From Conidiobolus incongruus B7586 (Eukaryota; Entomophthoromycota; Entomophthoromycetes; Entomophthorales; Conidiobolaceae), in the NCBI GenBank assembly GCA_000697335.1, contig JNEM01009144.1:1-18818 (forward strand): a DNA stretch of 18,818 nucleotides, written 5' to 3'. A model generated the notes under the pieces. It was not told where the DNA came from and ran no database searches. It was given only the letters and a program-made list of their open reading frames with translations. Below, one piece after another: positions 10,837 through 18,818 of this stretch (its first letter is position 1; every line of letters starts with the position of its first letter). A program made the translations under genes and the position numbers.

Positions 10837-12550
10837 ATGCTTAAAATTTTTATCCATTATCATTTGTACAATGAGAGATCAAGTGTTCGCCTTATGATGT
10901 TGGAATTCAATCCAACATCCCGACCCATCAACCTTGGGTATGGCCTATCCCCAAAGAATGGTGCATGAGCAGCGCCACTTTGGAAGTCCATCCTCACCAG
11001 CTTTATTTGGACTATCCTAAATCCGATATTCTCTCCAAGGATGTTGAAAGATATTGGAACATCTTGCAATTACCAGACAACAAGCCTCAAATGATCCCAT
11101 ATAATTGGACTACTACCAGCTCTGAAACTCATGGCAGAGTCACGGCCTCAAGATTGCTGTAGAAGACCTTGAGGCTGATCTTGAAGTAGAAACCGATGAA
11201 AACTACACCCTTTGTATTCAGCCAGATCAAATAGTCGGATTGAAGTCTACTACTGTTTGGAGTGCTCTTTGCGGTTCAGAAAGTTTGTCTCAATTAGTCT
11301 GATACTCTCCAATTCACAAGAAATTAGCTATTCCTCATACTCCATACTTGATCAAGAATGCTCCTGCTTTCAAGCATAGAGGTATATTATTGGATACTTC
11401 CAGACATTTTTATCCATTGAAAGACATCTACAAGTTATTAGATGGTGTGGGCTACAACAAGTTTAATGTATTCCACTGGCACATGCTTGATGCTACCAGC
11501 TTCCCTTACAAATCTAAGGCTTATCCTCAACTCACTGACTATGGATCTTACGGACCCGATTTTGAATACGATGCCAAAGCCATTAAATAAGTAGTTAAAT
11601 ATACAAGAGAAAGAGGCATCCGTGTAATTCCTGAAATTGAAGCTCCTGGACGCGCTACATCTTGGAAACTGAGTATTCCTGAAATTGCTTCTTATATTGA
11701 CACTCAACCCTTCACTGGGTTCGCGGTTCAGTCACCTGCAGGTCAATCAAATCCTGTCAATCCCAAAACCCTTGAAGTCGCCAAAGCATTAATTTCTGAA
11801 TGGAGTGAACTCTTCCCCGATCACTACTTCCATGCTTCTGGTAATGAAATCATCATGAAATGTTGGACCGAAGATCATATTATTCAAGGCCACTTGGCTA
11901 AGAATAATATGACCTCTTTCCAATTGTTGGACAATTTTACCAAAGAATTTCATTCCGAAATTCGTAAGCATGGTAAGGCTGTCATGGTTTGGCAAGAAAT
12001 GTTATTGGAATATATTGCAACTTTACCTAAAGATACTATCGTCCAGTTCTGGTTTGGACCTACTGCTGTCAAAGAAATTATTAGCAAGGGTTACCGTACT
12101 GTCGTATCCATTTCCGAATGGTGGTATCTTGACGTTGGTTTCGGCCGTCCTCGCTCCAACCCATATCCCGATGTCCCTGGCTCTGGATTCAATCACTGGA
12201 ACAGAATGTACTCCTATGATATTACTGAAGGATTGACTGAAGAAGAAAGCAAATTAGTCCTGGGTGGTGAAATTGCTATTTGGAGTGAATTGATTGACAG
12301 TAACAACTTCGAAACTCATCTCTGGCCTAGAGGTGCCGCTGCTGGTGAAAGATTGTGGAATGGCTACAAGAACTCCAAAGGCCAAAAACTCACCAGTGCC
12401 GACGCTATCCTCCGTTTGATTCCATGGCGCGAATCTTTGATCCATCGTGGAATTAGAGCTACTCCATTGAATCAAGGCTACTGCTCTCGCAATCCATTGA
12501 ACTGTTTTCAACCTCCAAAAACTAGTCCAACCTGTATTAATTACCTATAA
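10837..12550 (+). pseudogene. Decayed second copy of the GH20 beta-N-acetylhexosaminidase
   Basis: Aligns with the 4032-5732 gene along its whole length, about four residues in five alike over the last 160. Lesions: a net 7-base deletion in the signal-peptide region (start ATG 10837, homologous frame resumes near 10878); a one-base deletion near 11139-11141; TGA at 11300-11302 in place of Arg; TAA at 11588-11590 in place of Lys. Active-site losses: PGH becomes PGR (CGC 11651-11653), catalytic Asp becomes Asn (AAT 11843-11845, HASGNE), and LWGE becomes IWSE. From 11591 to 12550 the frame is open for about 320 codons. The stop has shifted, adding seven codons after the shared C-terminus (PPK). 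The lengths reconcile exactly: 1701 minus 8 plus 21 gives 1714. Third codon positions look richer in C than in the intact copy, suggesting recent decay. A short product from an inner ATG (for example 11855) cannot be excluded but would lack the catalytic pair. Confidence 0.93.
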
Positions 12551-13050
12551 TTGCTACTTTGATGTTTTTTGAAATTTTCCTTTGAAAATATCTAATAACA
12601 TACAAACTTTATATTACAATTATTTTTAGATTTTGACCAATAAACCAGATATTTTAAATTATTTATTAGCTGTTTAAATAGTAAATAAGCTTATTTGAAA
12701 TTATATATATTTCAAAATTTACTTATGCTTAAATGATATATAATCTAAACAAATATAAAAAATATTAATATGATATTCGGTACTACTACTAAATTAAATA
12801 TAAAATTAGTTAAAATGTATTAATATATTATTGTGTTAAAAATTAAAATATAATTACGGAATTAAAATATATTGAGATAATAATTTAATGTGATTTAAAT
12901 GTATAAAAAATATTATAATGTCGAAATAGATTTAGAAAGAGAAAACAAATGAACTTGAATATTTCTTACTATAAGAAAGTGAATTGGCTAAATATATATA
13001 AAAAATTATGCACAATTTTTGTAATACCTTATCTTTTCATATTAGGTTTA
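12551..13050. other. AT-rich spacer before the retroelement
   Basis: About 500 bp of AT-rich DNA with no open frame or RNA gene that I can see. It ends abruptly where the GC-richer LTR begins. The base composition step at 13051 is visible by eye and marks the insertion boundary. The five bases before the boundary (GTTTA) would be the target-site duplication if the same bases follow the far LTR, which lies outside the window. Confidence 0.7.
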
Positions 13051-13606
13051 TGTCACGGTTATTAGCTCTTGGAGCGTCATTGAGGACACTGACACAGCCA
13101 TTCTGTAGGCCAGATTGTGAAACATGATACCTACCAGCTGGGGTAAACTACCAATGATCAGATCTCTGGCTATTCGGCCTTGATCACTTGTAAATGGGGC
13201 TTTGTACAGAGCGACTAGACCAGCAGCAACAGTGGCGGCGTTAGGATCCGACATGCTAAAAGATGGAATCAAGGAATATCAATAGGAACGGGTTTAGAAG
13301 GATTAGTGTAAAATGACTCAAGTGGAACTATAAGCAGTTACTTGAGTATACCAAAAGGGTTGGCTTTGGATGTAGGGAAAAGGTTTATTAATGTAAGAAA
13401 GTAAGGTAAGAGAGAGAGATCAAGAAGGGAGCCGAGCCCTTCTTATACTTAAGTGAAATATATAGGCATAAGTATGCACGGATGAGTAACAGTGAGGTCA
13501 CTCAGACGTGGACTGGTAAAATGTTGATAAGGCCTAATTTGGTTAATCAGGTACTTAATAGTGAATTGGAGTGAAGAAAGGTATCAATTAGGTAGCAATC
13601 GTCACA
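13051..13606 (-). repeat. 3' LTR (556 bp)
   Basis: Read on the minus strand it starts TGTGACG and ends CCGTGACA, the TG...CA ends expected of an LTR. It is bounded inside by a purine tract. The first 217 bases on the plus-strand side (13051-13267) recur at 18575-18790 with only a few differences. The last third of the LTR, in element orientation, carries an open frame of about 60-70 codons beginning MSDPNAATVAAG and running toward the LTR end, so part of the LTR is probably coding sequence of the element. A TATA-like motif and a perfect hairpin lie in its middle. Confidence 0.9.
13422..13447 (-). promoter_or_regulatory. LTR TATA-like box overlapping a perfect hairpin
   Basis: AAGAAGGG (13422-13429) and CCCTTCTT (13437-13444) are perfect inverted arms around a 7-base loop. 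On the minus strand TATAAG (13442-13447) runs directly into the first arm. In this position within the LTR the TATA could drive the element transcript and the hairpin would lie near its 5' end. This is inference from position and motif only. Confidence 0.4.
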
Positions 13607-13618
13607 TTACCCCCTCCG
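13607..13618 (-). other. Polypurine tract
   Basis: On the minus strand the bases just before the 3' LTR read GGAGGGGGTAA, followed at once by TGTGACG. A purine run at this place is the primer for second-strand synthesis in LTR elements and confirms the inner edge of the LTR. Confidence 0.85.
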
Positions 13619-13631
13619 AGACCTTTTATCA

Positions 13632-14640
13632 CTCTTTCACGGGTTTGAGTTTAGAGTAGTGGACATTGGTGATAGTACGGTGTGTTTCTCTATTGATGAT
13701 GTTGTAATAATTGTCCGGTGTACGGCGTACGACTTCACAAGGACCACTCCAAGGAGAACTCATTTTGTTGATTCTTGCGGCTGGGGAACGATACCAGAGA
13801 ACTTTATCACCATGTTTATATTGTGTATACCCAGCGGTGCCGGGTGGAAAGCGGTTTCTCTTGATTTGAAACTGGTAGACGTTGGCTTGTAGTTGTTTAT
13901 GATGTTGATTAAGTGAATGGATAGCTGTGGTAAGTGATTCATCATCAGTGAACTGTCGAGCGATGTGTTTTAATTGCACTGGAAGAATTGGTTGTCTATT
14001 GTAGAGAGCTTTGAATGGTGATACCTTAGTTGTTTCGTTAGGAGTGAAACGTAACCCCATGAGGCTGTGACCAAGATAGCGATCCCAGGTAGTAGCATGT
14101 AATTGGGTAAGTTTTCGCAATCCTCGAATTATAGTTTGGTTCATTCTTTCTACTAAACCGTTAGTTGATGGCATATAGGCGGCGGTCAGACGTTGTTCTA
14201 TGCGCAGTTCTCTTAATAATTGCTGCCAGGTTTCACCGATAAAGACGGGGCCTTGATCAGAGATGATCTGGCGTGGACATCCATATCGTTGAATAACTGA
14301 GAGTAGGAAATTGGCAGTAGTAGGAGTATCAATTTCTGGAGTTGGTATTGCTTCAACCCATCGTGAGTAAAGATCAACTAAGACCATAATGAAGCGGTTA
14401 CCATCAGCGGTAAGAGGTAGAGGACCTACAAAGTCTATTGCAACTTTCTCAAAGCAGTAAGTTGAGGGAATGGTAAAGAGAGGTTGCGTTAAAGCATGAC
14501 CACTGTTCTTTTGACACTGTAAACAGCGGGAAACGGCCCAAAGAACTGTTTGTCTCAGACCTAGCCAAAAGAAGTGACTCTTGGCGTATTGGTAACATTT
14601 TTCGAATCCTAAATGACCGAGTAATCGATGTACATGCTCA
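13632..14640 (-). pseudogene. Ty3/gypsy integrase region
   Basis: Integrase inserts the element cDNA into host chromosomes. In order on the minus strand: a zinc-binding HHCC module (H...RLLGH, then CLQC) near 14500-14630; a catalytic core with Asp in AIDFVGPL near 14435, Asp in SDQGPVF about 59 residues later, and Glu in NGLVERMN 35 residues after that, the DD35E spacing; then a C-terminal module resembling the GPY/F domain (SPWSGPCEVV) near 13750. No chromodomain follows. It is part of the broken element and is treated here as a fossil. Confidence 0.93.
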
Positions 14641-14839
14641 ACTGTGGGTAATCGATCAGCACTATCGATGAATAGGAGGGATTTGTCGGCTTCTTTTTTG
14701 TAGAGTTTGCCGTTGTGTTCTTTTAATATCATTGCAAGTTTTTCTAACTCACCTTGACGTGCCTTCCATTCCGGAGGAATGATTTGTTGTCGTTGATAAT
14801 TGATAATGACTTGTGTATCAGTTAACTGAGTTACAGCGG

Positions 14840-15230
14840 CTAATCTAGATAATGCATCAGCGTTCTGATGTTTTAAACCAGGTCGGTGTTTGATTGTGAA
14901 GTTGTAACATTGTAGCTTGAGTGCCCATCTGGCGAGTCGTCCTGATGGATCTTTGAGGTTGAGTAACCATTGAAGGGCGCTATGATCGGTAATGACATGG
15001 AAAGTGTTACCATGTAAGTAATAATGGCATTTTCTGATAGCGAACAAAATTGCTAAGCATTCTAACTCTGTGATGGTATAATTCCTCTCAGCAGGAGTTA
15101 GAGTTCCGGAAAAGTAAGCGATGGGATGCTCTTGTTGTTATTCATCATACTGACATAGTACAACGCCTAGACCTGTAGTAGAAGCGTCAGTATGGATGGT
15201 GAAAGGTTTGCTGAAGTCGGGATGAATGAG
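14840..15230 (-). pseudogene. Ty3/gypsy RNase H region
   Basis: RNase H degrades the RNA strand of the RNA-DNA hybrid during reverse transcription. The start is marked by the TIHTDASTTGLGVVL motif with its catalytic Asp, the middle by VITDHSALQWLL, and the end by HQNADALSRL, all typical of gypsy RNase H. It lies between reverse transcriptase and integrase as expected. Confidence 0.9.
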
Positions 15231-15379
15231 AACTGGAGCTTGAGTAAGGTAGTTCTTCAAAGACTTGATAGCGTCGTAATGTGAGGGATTCAATTCAAAA
15301 GGTACATTCTTTTTTAGGAGATTAAATAGAGGGGCAGCCACTACAGAAATATTAGGTATAAATGAGCGATAGTAATTGA

Positions 15380-16100
15380 CCAATCCTAAGAAAGATTGTA
15401 GTTCCTTGACGTTAGCCGGGATTTTTAACTCGTTGATTGCTTGTATCTTCGAAGGGTCTGGCTTTTTGCCATTTGCGGAAATAATATAGCCTAAATATAG
15501 TAATTCCTGTTGGACTAATGAACATTTCTTTAGTTTCACCTTGAGGTTATACTTATTTAATAGGGTAAAGACTTGATCCAGATGTTATACATGCTCGTCG
15601 AAGGTTTCAGAGTATATGATGAGATCGTCGAGGTATACAGCTACGAATTTATCTAGAACAGATTGTAAGACTTCATCCATAAGACGCTGAAAAGATGACG
15701 GTGCATTTGTAAGGCCAAATGGCATCACATTAAAATGATACATTCCATGCACAGAGGAAAAAGCAGTCTTCTCTTTATCATCAGGGTTCATTGGTATTTG
15801 CCAATACCCACTAGCTAGGTCTAACGAGGTGAGAACTTTGGCTTTGTGGAACCGTTCAAGCAATACGTCGACTCTAGGAATTGGATAGGCATCTTTTTTC
15901 GTGATAGCGTTTAACCTTCTATAATCTACACAGAAACGTGTAGTGCCATCCTTCTTTGTTACTAACACTACAGGAGAGGACCAAGGAGAATTGGACGGAG
16001 AGATAACTCCCGCTTCCAACATGGCTTGGATTTCTTCCTTTTCAGTTTGGATATCTTTATGGGACTTAACATATGGCTTAGCTTTGAAGGGTAGCGCATC
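15380..16100 (-). pseudogene. Ty3/gypsy reverse transcriptase region
   Basis: Reverse transcriptase copies the element RNA into DNA. Visible in order: SPWSSPVVLVTKKDGTTRFC, VDYRRLN, the first catalytic Asp in SLDLASGYWQI, the MPFGLTNAPSSFQRLMD block, and the YLDD active site near 15625-15635. The LGYIIS and LQSFLGLVNYYRSF motifs of the connection to the thumb follow. These are diagnostic of Ty3/gypsy. Confidence 0.95.
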
Positions 16101-16444
16101 ACCAGTATCAATAGAATGAGTTGTTGTGGAGACTAAGCCGGGTACTGATAGTGAATTTTCGAACAGCGGTGCATATTTTTCTAATAGAAGTCTTATTTGT
16201 TGGGACTGTTGAAGGGATAAGTGTTCTAAACGAGCTTTAATAGTATCCTCTAACTTAGCTAGCAAGTTAAGCGAACCAAGGACGGTGTTAGCTGAGCAGG
16301 CGCTGGTTCAGGAGGCCTTTGTTCAGTGGCTTCAAACTTAACATGGGGTGCACTGACTAATTGGAGATGAGCAATAGCTTGACCAGGATGTAAAGTAATA
16401 GCTTGCGAATTGGGATTATGGACCAATATTTGTAGTTCTGGATA

Positions 16445-16605
16445 TTGCTTGGGTAAAGAACACCATTACCTATAACTAATTGTAACTCATTACTCCAATG
16501 ATGGGCAATAATGAGCCCAATTAAACCTTCTGGGATGTTAACGGTAAGGCCAGTAGCAACCTTTAGTGTTTCTTGAGGTCCGATGGTGACTGGATGCACG
16601 GATCT
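16445..16605 (-). pseudogene. dUTPase-like segment between protease and RT
   Basis: On the minus strand a short frame reads VTIGPQETLKVATGLTVNI and then PEGLIGLIIAHHW. The pattern TGL.V.IPEG..GLI matches the conserved core of trimeric dUTPases, which hydrolyse dUTP to keep uracil out of DNA. Retroviruses of some genera carry such a domain, while most LTR retrotransposons do not. The motif is partial and the usual downstream uracil-binding motif is not clear. The alternative is an ordinary linker between protease and RT with chance likeness. Confidence 0.55.
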
Positions 16606-16834
16606 TAAGGTTAATCGACCATCCTTGTCAGAATAGGTGTCTTGTACCCGAGTATACAATTGGAAGTAATTGACAGTGCGGGGACCGTCGTCGACGTCAA
16701 CATGCAGACATAAGTGGTGGACTGGGACTGGCTATAAGGCAGTGGCACAACCATAGCAGTATTTACCTGTGTAGTATGAAGAGGCTTCCAGTTAAAAGAG
16801 ACGCTAGAGTTAGGGAGTGAACTTGATTGGTTTT

Positions 16835-17131
16835 GAAATCAATTCTTGCACCTAAGTGACCTAATACATTAGTACTTAATAACATATCATATCCACTACT
16901 TGGTAGGACGATAGCAGGACAATGTATAATCTCTGATCCTATGCGGAAGCGTAGTCTTTGGAATCCTAAAGTAGCGGCGGTGTTCCTTTCCGCTGTGCTA
17001 ATACCAACAGAATTTATAGGTGTCGGTTGTTGAGTTAGCTTTGGTAATAGATTGGCGCTGACAACTATTCCAGCACACCCAGTATCTAGAATGGCGGTAA
17101 TAGGTATACCGTCGATAGTTACAGGCAAAGA
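16835..17131 (-). pseudogene. Retropepsin-type aspartic protease region
   Basis: The protease cuts the element polyprotein. The catalytic motif AILDTGCAG lies near 17086, after PVTIDGIPI, and the downstream LLSTNVLGHLGARIDF segment matches the second conserved retropepsin block (usually LLG.D.L). It lies directly after the Gag zinc knuckle and a Ser/Thr-rich linker. Confidence 0.88.
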
Positions 17132-17339
17132 GGCTGCAGATGCAGAAGTCCAAAGAAACTGTACACTAGGATCCGGCTTTGACTTAGTCGTAGTAGCATA
17201 CACAGATCGGCTTTGGGTATTGACGAACCCAGCAACGTGCTTAGGTGGTGATTGATTAGAGGTAGCGGAAGTAGAAGTTGAATTCGCATCCACAACATCG
17301 ACATGATGTTCTTCTGAGAGATTGTTGATTTGCTGAGCT

Positions 17340-18572
17340 CGACATTCCTTATCTGAGTGTGTGGCTGTCTTGTGATAGGTGCACCATTTACCAGTATTCT
17401 TGCGATTAGTGGCAGGAGTAACATGATTAGCTCCTTTGGCCGATAATTTACGTGAGAACGCATCATGACTTAAGTATAGTCGATTGTCATACAAGAATTT
17501 CGCTTGAGCGATGGCGTCATATACGGTGAAGTAACGTTGTAGAGTAAGATCGCGTTGAAGCTCAGGATTCACACCAGACAAGAAGATATGGATGGCATCA
17601 TGTTGTGGAACGACGCCTCTAGGAATAGCTCTTAGTTCTTTCTCAAAAGCGGATATATATTGATTAAAATTGGAAAATTTCTTAGAGGCAATGGCTCTAA
17701 GACGCACAGTGTAATGTAAAGGACTTTGATGAGGAACAAAGTGTTGCAAGAAAAGCTGCTTTACTCCTTCCAATGGGGCAATCCATCTGGGAATTGTAAA
17801 ATAAACCATTGGAGTGCGGAATCCAATAGATGATCAGGTAAGTAAGCGACTTTCTCGTCATCCGACCAATGGTCTCTGGACGTAGCAAGGTCATAGGCTT
17901 GTATAAATGTGAGAGCTTCAGTAGCTCCTTCTCCATCGTATCTGAACCGGAGTCTACGAGATTTGGAGGATTTACCATTGCAATGGCCTTCCCACCAATC
18001 CTGATCATCATCATCCAACTTATCTTTGGGTTGTTTAGGTGATCCGATGTTCCGTTGTACTAGGTGCGTAGCAGCTGAACCGGCGGCAACACCTGAGCTC
18101 CAACTGTAAAAAGACAGACAACGACTAGGATTACTGGCATTGGTGATTGACGATGGTTGTGGTTGGTAGGGATCTAGACTAAGTGCCTGAGGTGTCGTCC
18201 TGTAGGCCTCTCAAAAAACATTGTCCTTGGCAACTCGAATTTTCCCCTACGGAAGTTTGACCCGTAGGTGTCGCCGGTGCGGAGGTAGATATTAGAGTCG
18301 TGGGGGCTTGAGCTGCGGAACCGGGCATTAGCACTGTGTAATCATACGTTGGTAGCGCTTCTGGTAAGGCCCTAAAGTCAGCATCCAACTCGAATATTCT
18401 ATCCTTAACAACGTTCTGAGGGTTGATTAAGAAGTTATCATCCATCTTGTCGACGGGCGCAGCGTTCTTTTCATTCCACAAGACATAACTAACTAAATCC
18501 TTAGCAGCCTTCCTGACAGTCATGAGGGCAGCCTTAGGTATTTCCGATAGACTCCCCCCACGTTGGGTGCCA
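17340..18572 (-). pseudogene. Gag region with capsid-like domain and zinc knuckle
   Basis: Gag forms the virus-like particle that packages element RNA. A capsid-like retrotransposon Gag domain covers roughly 17480-17990, with tryptophan/phenylalanine motifs (ALQWFILQF) and the FNQYISAFEKELRAIP segment. A knuckle-like CTYHKTATHSDKEC motif (C-x2-H-x4-H-x4-C) sits near 17341-17383. The N-terminal part is rich in Ala, Pro, Ser and Thr. Coding capacity begins right at the LTR edge, leaving almost no non-coding leader. The region belongs to the broken element. Confidence 0.82.
18555..18572 (-). other. Primer binding site, tRNA-Lys type
   Basis: Two bases inside the 5' LTR the minus strand reads TGGCACCCAACGTGGGG. 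Its complement ends in GTTGGGTGCCA, as the 3' end of a tRNA with CCA would. It differs at one position from the known retroviral site for tRNA-Lys1,2 (TGGCGCCCAACGTGGGG). The assignment to tRNA-Lys is from that likeness; the host tRNA itself is not in the window. Confidence 0.75.
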
Positions 18573-18574
18573 AG

Positions 18575-18818
18575 TGTCACGGTTATTAGCTCTTGAGCGT
18601 CATCGAGGACACTGACACAGCCATTCTGTAGGCCAGATTGTGAAACATGATACCTACCAGCTGAGGTAAACTACCAATGATCAGATCCCTGGCTATTCGG
18701 CCTTGATCACTTGTAAATGGGGCTTTGTACAGAGCGACTAGACCAGCAGCAACAGTGGCGGCGTTAGGATCCGACATGCTAAAAGATGGAACGAGGGCGA
18801 CTAAATCAGCAGTAGTAG
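18575..18818 (-). repeat. 5' LTR, inner part, cut by window edge
   Basis: Bases 18575-18790 match 13051-13267 of the 3' LTR closely. From about 18791 to the window edge the match ends abruptly. Both LTRs carry the open frame beginning MSDPNAATVAAG toward the element interior. In this copy the frame remains open upstream of that Met to the window edge. Confidence 0.8.

Larger units (their letters stand above)
13051..18818 (-). mobile_element. Ty3/gypsy (Metaviridae) LTR retrotransposon, broken, runs off the window
   Basis: Read on the minus strand the order is 5' LTR (cut by the window edge), primer binding site, Gag, protease, dUTPase-like segment, reverse transcriptase, RNase H, integrase, purine tract, 3' LTR. 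Integrase after RNase H is the Ty3/gypsy order, not the Ty1/copia order. No chromodomain is evident after integrase. The element is not whole: I estimate about half a dozen interruptions of its coding region, though one or more could be the programmed frameshift or read-through such families use between gag and pol. The shared parts of the LTRs differ by only about 2 percent, so the insertion is probably young. Its GC content is far above that of the host spacers. Confidence 0.93.

Noticed and set aside
11970-12511. Extra plus- and minus-strand open frames inside the second hexosaminidase copy
   Set aside because: They overlap the homologous frame out of phase or antisense and show no protein features of their own.
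11855-12550. Separate short hexosaminidase gene starting at an inner ATG
   Set aside because: It would lack the signal peptide, the N-terminal domain and the catalytic Asp-Glu pair. It is the 3' part of the pseudogene.
13659-13892. Plus-strand open frame over the integrase end
   Set aside because: It is antisense to the integrase region and has no recognisable domain.
17052-17255. Plus-strand open frame over the protease
   Set aside because: It is antisense to the protease region and is a shadow.
1-18818. CRISPR arrays, tRNA or rRNA genes, bacterial operons
   Set aside because: No regularly spaced repeats, cloverleaf-like blocks or rRNA-like segments were seen, and the content is eukaryotic.

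Overview
The window looks like nuclear DNA from a eukaryote with an extremely AT-rich genome, most likely an early-diverging (zygomycete-grade) fungus. This rests on a secreted GH20 hexosaminidase gene without introns, a Ty3/gypsy retroelement, and gene-free spacers made almost wholly of A and T around much more GC-rich coding DNA. The lineage is an inference; no marker in the window fixes the genus, and no bacterial-style operon or ribosome binding site is present.

Layout: 1-4031 is AT-rich spacer, opening with a (TA)n microsatellite and holding one GC-richer island (about 475-895) that may be the relic of something once coding. 4032-5732 (+) is an intact gene for a secreted beta-N-acetylhexosaminidase (GH20). 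5733-10836 is about 5.1 kb of AT-rich spacer with simple repeats and a few hairpins. 10837-12550 (+) is a second copy of the same gene in the same orientation. It is a pseudogene: two frame-changing deletions, two nonsense codons, and replacements of the catalytic Asp and of an active-site His. 12551-13050 is spacer.

From 13051 to the right edge lies a Ty3/gypsy LTR retrotransposon on the minus strand. It has a 556-bp 3' LTR, a purine tract, integrase, RNase H, reverse transcriptase, a dUTPase-like segment, an aspartic protease, Gag with a zinc knuckle, a tRNA-Lys-type primer binding site, and the inner part of the 5' LTR, cut by the window edge. It is broken (about half a dozen interruptions) but young, since the shared parts of its LTRs are nearly identical.

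The two hexosaminidase copies are a dispersed tandem duplication: one retained for hydrolysis of terminal GlcNAc/GalNAc residues (chitin oligomers, glycans), the other decaying. The retroelement inserted about 0.5 kb downstream of the dead copy. I see no clearly new biological system. The points most worth following are the dUTPase-like segment between protease and RT, coding capacity inside the LTR, the LTR pair that stops matching partway along, and the unexplained island near the left edge.
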